Positions 16,801 to 25,936 of a DNA stretch of 64,000 nucleotides are shown one piece after another. Every line of letters starts with the position of its first letter. Position 1 is the first letter of the stretch. This DNA is from Chlamydiales bacterium (GTDB lineage Bacteria > Chlamydiota > Chlamydiia > Chlamydiales > JAJFMA01), in assembly GCA_030679955.1 (NCBI GenBank), contig JAUXSF010000009.1, positions 62,001 to 126,000 of the forward strand, in the 5' to 3' direction. A model generated the notes under the pieces. It was not told the origin of the DNA, did no database searches, and saw only the letters and a program-made list of their open reading frames with translations. Both the position numbers and the translations under genes were made by a program.

Positions 16801-16990
16801 TTAGTTAGCTCTTGGAGTTTCCCATGGTTCTGCTGGTCTAATGCCACCAACGCATTCAGGATCATGCATGTGGTTCATAAATGTCCTGTTTAGTCAATTT
16901 GTTGTGATGGCTTTTTTCTGGATTTCCACCATCATACCTTTTTGCAGATTGCCAAGCATTGGGATTTTGTGGGTTCGTCTGCAGCAATCT
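16801..16990 (-). pseudogene. Decayed C-terminal end of an Rhs toxin tip (remnant 1)
   Basis: On the minus strand the sequence gives LQTNPQNPNAWQSAKRYDGG and then, with a lost two bases causing a frame change near 16868, HMHDPEC and GGIRPAEPWETPRAN before a TAA at 16803. The intact Rhs protein has MPQTNPQNPNAWQSVKRYDGG and HVHDPC, GGVRAAEQWEIP at its end. Nucleotide identity is high (for example the 17-base run around CAAGCATTGGGATTTTG). It is a broken, older toxin tip, directly bordered upstream by the dispersed repeat at 16991-17057 and downstream by immunity copy b. Confidence 0.82.
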
Positions 16991-17057
16991 CTCCATTTTT
17001 CAAAATCCTGTCTATCTTGCCGCGTAGCGATCATACATATCCTGTTAAGTCCACTAT
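16991..17057. repeat. Dispersed repeat, copy C
   Basis: Shares with 14468-14530 the order: CAAAATCCTG, then CTTGCCGC / CCTGCCGC, then a CAT-rich stretch, then CCTGTTAAGTCCACTATT. It abuts the toxin remnant on one side and lies 44 bases from the end of immunity copy a on the other. Related copies are at 14121-14184, 14468-14530 and 36679-36762. Confidence 0.75.
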
Positions 17058-17100
17058 TTTTAGCAATAGTCGCATCTCTGCCTGATCTTGCTGGACAATT

Positions 17101-17760
17101 TCATATGACATTGAACTGTTTATAAGCTTTGGCATAAGCCCTAAAACCATGCAGAATGTCTGAAAGGTTTTCAACGCCCCCTTTACCTGCGAAGACTGAG
17201 TTCTTCACCTCGTATGAGTACCAATCATCATTCGAACGCCACGCACTAATCTGTTCCAGCGCTGCACGTTCAAGGTTGGTTTCCGCCACGTCGATTTTTA
17301 GATGCCAACCCGGTTTATCCGTGGAAGTTGTGAGGTGTACGCCAAAGCTATGTTCCCAGTCGCCATTGCATTGACTATTGCGCCAATTGATCAGCCAAAA
17401 GAAATCATCATCTGTATCCAATTGATTGATTGACGTTGCAGGGACATTTTGATAGTCCATGTTGCAAGCCCAAAGGCGAAACGTAGAAAGCACAGAGGGA
17501 AGATTCCCTGGCCCTCCCACTCCATAAAATACGGCGTCTTTCACCCAACACTGTATCCATTCATGCTCGGAATATTCACGATTAACTTTTAGCAGCGGTT
17601 TAGCCGCAAGGCTAAAATCGGCGATATCAATTGTTACAAACCAACCAGGATTATCAATGGTATCGATCGTAATCGAACACTTCGCTTCGTCCTGTATTTT
17701 ACAGCATTGTCCATACCAATTTTGAAACCAATCTAGTTCATTATTGATCATACTGTTCAT
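17101..17760 (-). CDS. Two-domain immunity protein, Imm53-like, cognate to the Rhs toxin (copy a)
   Basis: Probable antidote to the toxin domain at the end of the Rhs protein. The start is the ATG at 17760: it overlaps the toxin stop in the sequence ATGA, the classic arrangement for coupled translation. The open frame extends eight codons further up, but those lie inside the toxin gene. The 219 residues hold two units. Unit 1 has ELDWFQNWYGQCC, TIDNPGWFVTIDIADFSL, EHEWIQCWVKDAVFYGVGG. Unit 2 has FFWLINWRNSQCNGDWEHSF, TDKPGWHLKIDVAETNL, DDWYSYEVKN, AGKGGVENL. These match the Imm53 family pattern as I recall it, normally a single domain. The protein should act in the cytosol. Confidence 0.82.
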   Translation of the reverse strand: MNSMINNELDWFQNWYGQCCKIQDEAKCSITIDTIDNPGWFVTIDIADFSLAAKPLLKVNREYSEHEWIQCWVKDAVFYGVGGPGNLPSVLSTFRLWACNMDYQNVPATSINQLDTDDDFFWLINWRNSQCNGDWEHSFGVHLTTSTDKPGWHLKIDVAETNLERAALEQISAWRSNDDWYSYEVKNSVFAGKGGVENLSDILHGFRAYAKAYKQFNVI

Positions 17761-20700
17761 GCTCCACCTTTTGGAATTTCCCACTGTTCAGCGGCTCTAA
17801 CACCACCCGGAGTACATGGATCGTGTACATGGGGTTCAAGTACATACTCCTGAGTGGCCTTATTAAAGTGGCCCTCTCCATGAGGACCACCATCATACCT
17901 TTTTACAGATTGCCAAGCATTGGGATTTTGTGGATTCGTCTGCGGCATCCACTCCTCATATTTCGTTATTTCGCCAGTACTCCCATTTCGTCTCCAAACG
18001 CTATGTGCTCCTGTAGCTTTAGGATCTGGCCTCATTCTAGTGGTTCCGGAAACCTCTCCAACTACCTGTTCAAGATTTCGGGATGCCTCTGGAACAGCGA
18101 CCGTGCCATTATCAGCAACAGCAGATGCCGGCGAGGGAGACGGTGGCTCCTTTAGGGCTTGTGATGATCTGATGAAGCGATCGTAAGCTGCAAATCCATA
18201 AACGGACGCTCTAGTAACTATACGCCCTGCAGGTAGGATCGAGACAATCATTAATGTAGCTTCACCTGCTCGTTGGTTGACGAACCTTTGCTGCCTTTCA
18301 CGTCCTAGAGCCTCCCACCTTGATCTGATGCTGGAGAAATCCCCTGTGCGTACTGCCTGCCAACCTTCACGGCAGTAGCGACCCCAGCGATCTAGCGTGT
18401 CGCTTGGGCTCACAGCTGCATTATGAACGCCTCGACCATAATCTTGAGCGTCGCGCTTGCACCGTTCTGAGCTGTATAATCCCCACAGATCATGATGCGT
18501 GAGGGGTCTGTTATGCACATAAGCATAGAGGTTTGGGCCGTCGTCATAGCCTCGTGGATCAGGTGTCAGCCAACGTGCAACCTCTGGATCGTAGTAACGG
18601 CGTCCAAAATTGAGTAATGATGTCTCCGGATCAAAACGCTTACAGGAAAAGCGCCATGGTAAAAATGGAGAGGAGGGAGAAAACTCCTCTCCAAACGCTG
18701 AGTAGCGACATGTTTCGAGTATATGCCCTGCTACGTCTAACAGGACTGCTATGTGTCCGGAGGTATCATGAACGGGAACAAAAACGTGCTTATCCATTTC
18801 AATGGCTACGGCAGCGCCAATTTCAGCTCCATGGCCAAGGCCCAAGATTCTTAGCTGAACAAGACTGCCACTATCATCGACCATACCAATCTCGCTGTGG
18901 CCTTGATAAAGGTAGCGCTCTGTAGCACCTGAGCTGCGATTGATTTTCTTGATGCGACGATTAAAGCTGTCATAAACATACTGATAGTGATCGTCACCTT
19001 TGTGAACATCAGTTAAGCGTCCTAACGAATCATAAGAATACGTTGTAGAGCTGTCTGCAAATCCACGCGAGGATCTATTGCCATTGACATCATAAGTAAA
19101 TTGTAGCTCTCCCTGATGCAGCAGCTGGTTTAGAGCGTCTAATTCCGAATCAGATTGATCAATAGACAAACGGTTATTAAGAGAATCATAACAATAGTCA
19201 TGAGACGCCATGCCTTGTTCGTGGGTTAACTGATACAATGAGTCGTAGCGATAGCGACAATCAACATCACCAAGTGGATCGTGGCGAAATTTGTGCAATA
19301 AGTTGCCAACGGAATCGTATCCATCGGATGGGATAGTTTCGCTAAAATGATCTGTACGACAATGGAGTTTACGTCCTAACTTGTCATACCAATAAGTCAA
19401 ATTGCCTGCTCCAACTAGAGATGAAGCCAGTAGACGTCCGGATGGATCGAAGGACATATAAGAATGAGTGTATCCGTTTCGATAAATGGATCGTAAGAAG
19501 GCGGAATCATAGCCATACGTTATGGAGGATTGGTCTGGAAGCGTGAGTGATATCATACGCCCTAGCCTATCGTAGCCATAGCTTACCGTTAGTTCATTGG
19601 CGAGTTGTTCTGATAATAGCCTGTTCTCTTGGTCATAAGAACGGTGGGTAGTTAGCTGGTGGATCTCGTCATCGACCTGAACAAGATTGCCATTTAAGTC
19701 ATAAGAATATTCATAGCAAAAGGTGCCTTTAGAGTCGTAGAAGCGCTTGAGCCGATTCTGAAGATCGTACTGATATCGAATAACGGTGCTGTCGGGCAGT
19801 ATGTCAGCCTCCTTCTGAGCATTGCTATTATACAGATAATAGGAATGCCGTTCGGCTCCAGAGTTACATGCCTCTATCAGTTCAACCACGTGGCCAGAGA
19901 CGTCATACCTCCATTCGGTGATGTAGAATCGCAATGGTATGCCATCGATTTTTACGGAATCAGTACGCTTGAGGACTCTCCCCTTGGCATTGCATACATT
20001 ATCGATGCGGGCGGTTTCATCGCCGCTGCTGTTTAGTCGAGCTACAGCGACGGAATGCCCCAAGGCGTTATAAGTTGTAAGGGTTTGGTTACCTAAGGAG
20101 TCGATGGTGCGTGTTTGAAGGACTTTTTGACCGTGATCGTTGATATGATCAAAATTGTACTCGGTAATGGTTTCATGACCTAAGGCATCGGTTACCTTGG
20201 TGACTTGGCCTAGAGCATTATAAGTGTTAAAGGTATGTTCAGGGCCATTCTGCCCAAAGGTGGTCGCGCAGACGACATTTCCCGAAGCATCGTATTGATA
20301 GGTTTTGCGAGTGAAAATATTGCCATCAGCTGCTTCGACTCGCTCTTCCAAAATCCTATCTAATAGATCGTACTCTTTAATGGTAACGCGGACCTGATCT
20401 TCATGCCCATAACTTTGAGTTGTCTTGTATGGGCGTCCTAGGCTGTCATAGTCATGTTGTGTTCTACTAAATGGACCTGCAACACATCGAAGGCGTCCGG
20501 CACCGTCATAATCATAGGTGGTGACATTGCCGTTCGCATCTGTTTCGGATGTGATTAGATTGCCTTTGTAGGTTGCCGAAGTGATGCATAGTGGTTGATG
20601 GTCTGCTGCAATGGTTTCTGTGGTGATTGCATTGTTTAATGAATCCCGCAGATAGATAATGTAGGTTCCGTTGGATGCTATTTCTTTTCGGAGTGAGCCA

Positions 20701-23141
20701 TCTAAATTGTATTCATAGCGCTTTTGAGAGCCGTCTGGTTGCGTAATACAGACGGGTTGGCCACGAATATTGTAAGATGTCTGGGTAACGCCTCCATCGA
20801 CATCCTTTTTAGAGGTCACGTGATTAGCAATATCATATTCCTGCTCCAAGGTAGACCGCACCAAGCTTCCTGATGAGTCGGCGTGCGCCGGTAGTACAGT
20901 TTTGATCTGACGTCCTAGATCGTCATACTCGTATGAGATCTCATTTCCAAAATGATCGACAGAACTGACTAGCTGATTGCACACATCATACTTGTAGGAT
21001 GTGATGAAAAAGCGGTCTTTAGTCACACGCGTTTCAGAAATCAGTCGGTTTGCGTGGTCGTAGGCAAATTCAAAGTGGTGATCGAGGGTGGGTCTCTGCT
21101 CGTAAACTTTGTTTCCATTTGCGTCGAAACGACGTGTGACTAAATGACCTAAAGGATCTGTTTCTTGAATGACATTGCCCATTTGGTCGTATTGCCATTC
21201 AAGGGTATAGGCTAGGACGTTATTCGCATCAAACACGTGCTGGTGTTGAAGACGTCCTTCCTTGGAGTAATGATTGATCTTTCGGGTTAATTGATGCTCC
21301 TCATGGCTTTTGGGGTCCATGTAGCATTCTGTGATGACTTCAGGAAGTCCAATGGCAGGCGCATGCTGGCGTGTTTGATAGTATGTGATGCGCCTGTTAG
21401 TGACGTTGGACAAATCGTCGCTATGGCTTCCTGAGCCATCATCTACAATTGTCCTCTGGACAACGTTAAAGCTGTCATAAAAAGTAAATTCTCGCTGAAC
21501 AATATGACCATGATCCTTAGTGATTTTGGTTGTCAGCAAATTCGTGTTGGGCAAATAGGCATACTCAATGGATTTTCCATTAGGATATGTCTCGCATGTG
21601 CGAAGATTATATCTATCGTTCGAGTACGCATATCTCATTGTGAAGCATTCACAACCGTTAAATGTAGGAATGCCGGCTATTGAAAGCTGAATTGGCAAGG
21701 CATTATTTCCGGAGAGGTTGCCTAAAACATGTTCTGCTACGACATTATGGTTCTGATCATATTCGAGGTATCTGCAGCTGCGAATAGAGCCATCTGCATC
21801 TTCCAACGACTTACAGATCAGGTTGCACTGCTGTTTATTGTTGCGGTCTCCCCAATAAAAGCGTTCTCGACTGTAGAGACTGTTATTCGCATAACGATCA
21901 ATGGAACCGAGGCGTTGGCCAAAGAGCAGCTGATAAGTGGTCCGACGATCTAAAGCATCCCGTACATCAACATGAGAACCATTTTGATAGTGGACTCTGT
22001 CATCACCGTGATAGGTAAAGTGATAGTAAAAGCGATGTGTAGTAATAGCTGCGTTATTAGACCCTACCGGTGACTGAAGAAGCTTTACGCGGCCAACATG
22101 GTTACCATCTTTGGCTGCTGTTTTGACCAAAACCCTATCGCCTTGAACATCATTCATCCCTTCAAAGTAATACGCGACGGTTTGATATCTCCCTTCGGGT
22201 AGTTCTCTCTTGACGATTTTTTCTTGGTCTCTGAATGAGCTATAGTCTTTATGTCCGGAATAGTGGAAGGTTTCTACTGGTCCGTTGGGATGCGTTGCCC
22301 GGCGGACATAGTTCCTGCCTTGGCTTGAATGCATCTCATACTTAGCGTTCTGACCGTCATTAGCGATAACAGTTTTAATGCCATTTTGCATTGTGCTTAT
22401 GTCCAACGAGCCGTAGATTCGCTGTCCTGATGAGTCTGTAACCCTTATAGCTCGAAGATCACTGCCGTTGTATTCATAAAGTATGCGGTTACCGTTTGGC
22501 AGAATTTCTTCGTCGGCTCTGAAATAGACCGGACAAACAAGTGCGCGTTGAAGGCGGCGAAAAACGCGCTGGCCACCGTCACACAACGTGACGGTGGCAA
22601 TCGCATTTGGAGAGTGATAGTTACAAATCTGATTCTTGAGGTTGGTCGCTCCGCCGATCTCGCCGGTGGCAGTATTAGTTAAGCCAGAATCATGAAAGGT
22701 CGAGCTAGCGCTCAGAAAAGCGCTGGCTGGGGCATAAATACCATTTGGTTCGCCCTTTTCACTTTTTCGTGTTTTTGCAAAAACGTCACTTTTGTAGAGA
22801 AGCGCACCTCCGGAAGGCTCTGGAATCGAAATGGCATATTTCCGTCCATCCGCACTAAGGTTGGCCAGCCCAGATATGTAGTTATGACTCCATCCATCGC
22901 TAAGCCCCTGCCCTTTCCAGTCCATTGACGAATAGAGGCGTTGAAACAAAACAGGCTGGGCTCCGGGAATAACAAGATCAACACTACCCGCGGTATAAGT
23001 TCCAGTGACGATGTTGACACAGCCAGCAACGATAGCTGATGGATCACCTGCAACTTCTGCCAATGGCAAATGTGTTGGTTGAGCGGTGGCTGTCATGCCA
23101 CTCACTAAGCATACGAAGGCTAAAGATAAGACCCGACCCAT
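17757..23141 (-). CDS. Secreted Rhs/YD-repeat polymorphic toxin
   Basis: A 1794-residue Rhs-family protein that encloses and delivers a toxic C-terminal tip. Residues 1-20 form a signal peptide (SLAFVCLVSGMTATAQ). An N-terminal region with CVNIVTGTY and the VLFQRLYSS start of the Rhs fold follows. Dozens of YD repeats (YDSLGR, YDANG-type) run from about 200 to 1480. The conserved core end is PDPRGYDDGPNLYAYVHNRP (about 1525-1544) and HDLWGL (to about 1555). The last 240 residues are the variable tip: a hydrophobic/helical linker, then a compact domain (about 1715-1794) with KATGAHSVWRRNGSTGEI, YEEWMPQTNPQNPNAW, HFN, EPHVHDP and GGVRAAEQWEIP. This ending is common in polymorphic toxins, perhaps type 24; assignment is tentative. 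No secretion partner or VgrG is nearby. The immunity gene overlaps its stop. Confidence 0.9.
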   Translation of the reverse strand: MGRVLSLAFVCLVSGMTATAQPTHLPLAEVAGDPSAIVAGCVNIVTGTYTAGSVDLVIPGAQPVLFQRLYSSMDWKGQGLSDGWSHNYISGLANLSADGRKYAISIPEPSGGALLYKSDVFAKTRKSEKGEPNGIYAPASAFLSASSTFHDSGLTNTATGEIGGATNLKNQICNYHSPNAIATVTLCDGGQRVFRRLQRALVCPVYFRADEEILPNGNRILYEYNGSDLRAIRVTDSSGQRIYGSLDISTMQNGIKTVIANDGQNAKYEMHSSQGRNYVRRATHPNGPVETFHYSGHKDYSSFRDQEKIVKRELPEGRYQTVAYYFEGMNDVQGDRVLVKTAAKDGNHVGRVKLLQSPVGSNNAAITTHRFYYHFTYHGDDRVHYQNGSHVDVRDALDRRTTYQLLFGQRLGSIDRYANNSLYSRERFYWGDRNNKQQCNLICKSLEDADGSIRSCRYLEYDQNHNVVAEHVLGNLSGNNALPIQLSIAGIPTFNGCECFTMRYAYSNDRYNLRTCETYPNGKSIEYAYLPNTNLLTTKITKDHGHIVQREFTFYDSFNVVQRTIVDDGSGSHSDDLSNVTNRRITYYQTRQHAPAIGLPEVITECYMDPKSHEEHQLTRKINHYSKEGRLQHQHVFDANNVLAYTLEWQYDQMGNVIQETDPLGHLVTRRFDANGNKVYEQRPTLDHHFEFAYDHANRLISETRVTKDRFFITSYKYDVCNQLVSSVDHFGNEISYEYDDLGRQIKTVLPAHADSSGSLVRSTLEQEYDIANHVTSKKDVDGGVTQTSYNIRGQPVCITQPDGSQKRYEYNLDGSLRKEIASNGTYIIYLRDSLNNAITTETIAADHQPLCITSATYKGNLITSETDANGNVTTYDYDGAGRLRCVAGPFSRTQHDYDSLGRPYKTTQSYGHEDQVRVTIKEYDLLDRILEERVEAADGNIFTRKTYQYDASGNVVCATTFGQNGPEHTFNTYNALGQVTKVTDALGHETITEYNFDHINDHGQKVLQTRTIDSLGNQTLTTYNALGHSVAVARLNSSGDETARIDNVCNAKGRVLKRTDSVKIDGIPLRFYITEWRYDVSGHVVELIEACNSGAERHSYYLYNSNAQKEADILPDSTVIRYQYDLQNRLKRFYDSKGTFCYEYSYDLNGNLVQVDDEIHQLTTHRSYDQENRLLSEQLANELTVSYGYDRLGRMISLTLPDQSSITYGYDSAFLRSIYRNGYTHSYMSFDPSGRLLASSLVGAGNLTYWYDKLGRKLHCRTDHFSETIPSDGYDSVGNLLHKFRHDPLGDVDCRYRYDSLYQLTHEQGMASHDYCYDSLNNRLSIDQSDSELDALNQLLHQGELQFTYDVNGNRSSRGFADSSTTYSYDSLGRLTDVHKGDDHYQYVYDSFNRRIKKINRSSGATERYLYQGHSEIGMVDDSGSLVQLRILGLGHGAEIGAAVAIEMDKHVFVPVHDTSGHIAVLLDVAGHILETCRYSAFGEEFSPSSPFLPWRFSCKRFDPETSLLNFGRRYYDPEVARWLTPDPRGYDDGPNLYAYVHNRPLTHHDLWGLYSSERCKRDAQDYGRGVHNAAVSPSDTLDRWGRYCREGWQAVRTGDFSSIRSRWEALGRERQQRFVNQRAGEATLMIVSILPAGRIVTRASVYGFAAYDRFIRSSQALKEPPSPSPASAVADNGTVAVPEASRNLEQVVGEVSGTTRMRPDPKATGAHSVWRRNGSTGEITKYEEWMPQTNPQNPNAWQSVKRYDGGPHGEGHFNKATQEYVLEPHVHDPCTPGGVRAAEQWEIPKGGA

Positions 23142-23276
23142 GCGCTCTCTCGCGTTCTCGATTAAGGTAGGCTATTATCTAATGAAATATTTAATTTGGT
23201 CAAGCTTTTATTTAGACATTTTCCAAAACAAAGCTCACAACATGCCCAGAAATGAAAACGTTCCCTTCTAAGATCT

Positions 23277-23304
23277 GGAGTGCGGTGACTTGTCACCGCA
23301 CTCC
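23277..23304. promoter_or_regulatory. Perfect palindrome between divergent genes
   Basis: A 13-base-pair perfect stem (GGAGTGCGGTGAC / GTCACCGCACTCC) with a TT centre lies between the start of the Rhs gene (minus, 23141) and the small membrane-protein gene (plus, 23367). No T-run follows on either strand. It could be an operator, an attenuating hairpin in the Rhs leader, or a remnant of another element. The rest of the 225-base gap is AT-rich with no other recognisable signal. Confidence 0.5.
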
Positions 23305-23366
23305 ATATTTGCCGAAGACACCACTTCGCTTTGCGTTGAATTCATCTTTTTGATAAAAAGAGTAGC

Positions 23367-23528
23367 ATGAAGCTTTTGCAATACTATCGAAATGCCCAGC
23401 CTAGAACCAAGTGGTTTGTACTTTCTGCCATATGGTTGGTTCTGTTAACTCTGTGGGGTGGCTTCTACCCTTACGTTCACCTTGTGGAAGACCGCACAAA
23501 TATCCCCTCTGAGCAACGTACTAAGTAG
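23367..23528 (+). CDS. Small single-pass membrane protein, 53 residues
   Basis: Not recognised by family. The 53 residues comprise a basic N-terminus (MKLLQYYRNAQPRTK), one membrane helix (WFVLSAIWLVLLTLWGGFYP, about 16-35) and a polar tail ending in IPSEQRTK. The gene is supported by a decayed second copy of its 3' end at 24191-24249: the two copies differ at synonymous third positions (TCT/TCC, GAG/GAA) while the protein ending is kept. It precedes lysS in the same direction, with an orphan gene on the other strand in between. Confidence 0.6.
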   Translation: MKLLQYYRNAQPRTKWFVLSAIWLVLLTLWGGFYPYVHLVEDRTNIPSEQRTK

Positions 23529-23545
23529 CTTTCTCTTCGGTTTTT

Positions 23546-24112
23546 CTATCCTTGATTTGTACGAGGAGCTATTTCATGGGTTATATGTACAAAACAACCC
23601 TTTCTTTGAACCGTGGATTGGAATGAACTGCCGGACAATGTGACCCTTATCCCCCGTTCTTGATCCCAAAGTCGGAACCTCTGTGTTACTCTCAACACTA
23701 ATGAACGTACTGGGCCATTTAAAGTTGATTGTTGAGAGGTGTCGATGACACTCACACCCAAACCATTTAAATAAGCGCCTATATGCTCACGAGGTACTAT
23801 ACGAAACGGGGGTGTACTTGCTAACTGGAGTACTATATCCTGCTGGCTGGAATTTGGGAACTGCTCCATGACTAGATGCAACTGCTGCATCTGAGAAACA
23901 ATTAAATTTTGAATCCCTGCAGACTGCGCTGGTTGCCCTGAAGGTGCCACAATTGGTGTGTGGGTTAAATTGGTTGCTAATATAGGTGTAGCTGGCTGCT
24001 GGCGCGGAGCATTACAAGCTTCAATGAAGGAGGAAGTCCGTTGACGTTGCTGAGGAGGCCTAGAATACGTGACGGGTAAGTTTGAACCTTCTGTGCGGAG
24101 TGTTAGTTCCAT
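23546..24112 (-). CDS. Hypothetical protein, 188 residues
   Basis: Not recognised. The first 70 residues are low-complexity, rich in Pro, Gln, Thr and Ser. The second half is better ordered, with a beta-rich stretch (FRIVPREHIGAYLNGLGVSV, then SLVLRVTQRFRLW). There is no signal peptide or membrane segment. The start at 24112 follows an AGGGAT site. It sits between the 53-residue gene and that gene's decayed second copy, on the opposite strand, which suggests it came in with a duplication or insertion event. It could be a type III effector with a disordered N-terminus; nothing more can be read. Confidence 0.55.
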   Translation of the reverse strand: MELTLRTEGSNLPVTYSRPPQQRQRTSSFIEACNAPRQQPATPILATNLTHTPIVAPSGQPAQSAGIQNLIVSQMQQLHLVMEQFPNSSQQDIVLQLASTPPFRIVPREHIGAYLNGLGVSVIDTSQQSTLNGPVRSLVLRVTQRFRLWDQERGIRVTLSGSSFQSTVQRKGCFVHITHEIAPRTNQG

Positions 24113-24190
24113 TAAATAATCCCTTAAATCAAAAAAAAAAAAATCGCACTTGTTTTATCAGAGCCTTTGATTCAATGCAATTAAAAACTG

Positions 24191-24249
24191 AATTTTATCA
24201 TCTAGTCCACCATAGCACAAATATCCCCTCCGAACAACACGCCAAGTAG
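24191..24249 (+). pseudogene. Decayed second copy of the 53-residue membrane protein gene
   Basis: The plus strand reads FYHLVHHSTNIPSEQHAK then TAG, matching FYPYVHLVEDRTNIPSEQRTK of the gene at 23367-23528 with one codon-scale gap. The membrane helix and N-terminus are missing. It ends 71 bases before the lysS start. Confidence 0.65.
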
Positions 24250-24320
24250 TTTTCACTACGAAATTAAGTCGGTCACGGCTATTATTGCCCCTTAATTCAT
24301 AAATTTAGGGCTGTGTTAGC

Positions 24321-25895
24321 ATGACGGAAAAACCTGATTACCATCAACATGAAGAATACCGCAATCGTTTGAGTAAGCTCTCAGAGCTAAGAGATCTTGG
24401 TATCGAGCCCTATCCTCACAAATATGAGCCCACAGCAAATCCTGAAGAACTTCAGACGAAGTACCATGAGCAACCCGTTGGTAATAGTGAAGAAGCTGAT
24501 GCGGGAACTACAGATGAAGCAAGCGTAGCGGGTCGTATGATCCTCTACCGTGCGATGGGTAAGAACGCCTTTGCTACTATCCAGGGTGGGGATGGCCGCA
24601 TTCAGATCATGTTTAACCGCGACAACACAAAAGTTGCGGGTTATGAGGGCGAAGCGCCTGCAAAAATCATCGAGAAGAAGTTCGACCTGGGCGATATCAT
24701 CGGCGTTAAAGGTCATTTATTCCGTACGCAAAAGGGCGAACTGACGATCTTTGCTAAAGAAGTCACGCTTCTAACGAAAACGCTACTACCACTACCTGAC
24801 AAGCATGCCGGTTTAGCGGATAAAGAACTACGCTACCGCAAACGCTGGCTAGATCTTATTAGCAACCCTGAAATACGTGACACCTTTAAGAATCGAAGCT
24901 TAATCCAGCACTGGATTCGTCAGTATTTTAATGACTTAGACTTCCTTGAGGTTGAAACGCCTGTTCTGCAAGGTATCTACGGCGGAGCAGAAGCACGTCC
25001 CTTTGAGACTCGCTTAAATGCCCTCGATCAACATATGTTCATGCGCATTTCGCTAGAACCCTCCCTGAAAAAGCTCGTTGTTGGTGGTATGGACCGCGTT
25101 TTTGAAATGGGCAAGGTTTTCCGTAACGAAGGTATCGACCGCAGTCACAATCCTGAGTTCACCATGCTCGAAGCCTATGCCGCCTATTGGGACTATAACG
25201 ATATGATGCAGTTGGTGGAAAACCTCTATGAGATGCTAGCTATGCGCTTATTTAATTCCACCAAGGTGCCTGTCACCATTCCAGGACAAGAAGAGCCTCT
25301 CTATATCGATGTTAAAGCTCCTTGGAAGCGCATATCGATGAAGGATAGTCTTAAAACTTATGCCAATATCGATGTCGATGCATTGACAGACGAGCAAATG
25401 CGCAAACACCTTTTAGATAGTGGGAAAATTGACCCCGCCAAAGTAAAAGGATTAACAACAGGCTTGCTGATTGGTGCAATGTTTGAAGTCGAGGTAGAAC
25501 ATCACCTGATTCAGCCTCACCACATTACCGACCATCCAGAAGAGACAACTCCCCTCTGTAAAGTTCACAGAGGTGAAAAGGAGCGCAAGGAAGGCCTCAT
25601 CGAACGTTTCGAGAGCTTTATCCTCGCTGGCGAGATCTGCAATGCCTATTCCGAGCTAAACGACCCGGTGAAACAGCGTGAGCTGTTAGAATTCCAAAAT
25701 GAAAGACGCGATTCCGGTGACGAAGAAGCTAGTCCAATGGATGAAGAATTCCTGGAAGCGATCTGTCAAGGTATGCCACCAGCTGGTGGTGTCGGTATTG
25801 GTATTGACCGCTTAATCATGCTGTTTACTAACAGCCATTCCATCCGCGATGTCCTGTACTTCCCATGGATGAAAGACAAGGCCGGCAAGGATTAA
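24321..25895 (+). CDS. lysS: Lysyl-tRNA synthetase, class II
   Basis: Charges tRNA-Lys. The 524 residues show the N-terminal anticodon-binding OB domain (GRMILYRAMGKNAFATIQ, about 71-88). The class II core has motif 1 around FLEVETPVLQGIYGGAEARP, motif 2 with FEMGKVFRNEGIDRSHNPEF, and motif 3 near the end with GGVGIGIDRLIMLFT. The length is normal for bacterial LysRS. It converges on cysS, as in Chlamydia, with a palindromic element between the two stops. Confidence 0.97.
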   Translation: MTEKPDYHQHEEYRNRLSKLSELRDLGIEPYPHKYEPTANPEELQTKYHEQPVGNSEEADAGTTDEASVAGRMILYRAMGKNAFATIQGGDGRIQIMFNRDNTKVAGYEGEAPAKIIEKKFDLGDIIGVKGHLFRTQKGELTIFAKEVTLLTKTLLPLPDKHAGLADKELRYRKRWLDLISNPEIRDTFKNRSLIQHWIRQYFNDLDFLEVETPVLQGIYGGAEARPFETRLNALDQHMFMRISLEPSLKKLVVGGMDRVFEMGKVFRNEGIDRSHNPEFTMLEAYAAYWDYNDMMQLVENLYEMLAMRLFNSTKVPVTIPGQEEPLYIDVKAPWKRISMKDSLKTYANIDVDALTDEQMRKHLLDSGKIDPAKVKGLTTGLLIGAMFEVEVEHHLIQPHHITDHPEETTPLCKVHRGEKERKEGLIERFESFILAGEICNAYSELNDPVKQRELLEFQNERRDSGDEEASPMDEEFLEAICQGMPPAGGVGIGIDRLIMLFTNSHSIRDVLYFPWMKDKAGKD

Positions 25896-25936
25896 GGAAG
25901 TATAGACGCAAAGTATCATTATATATTGTGTCTCTC

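Noticed and set aside
15301-16990. Insertion sequence as cause of the toxin remnants
   Set aside because: No transposase fragment or terminal inverted repeats around the remnants; recombination at toxin tips is the simpler account.
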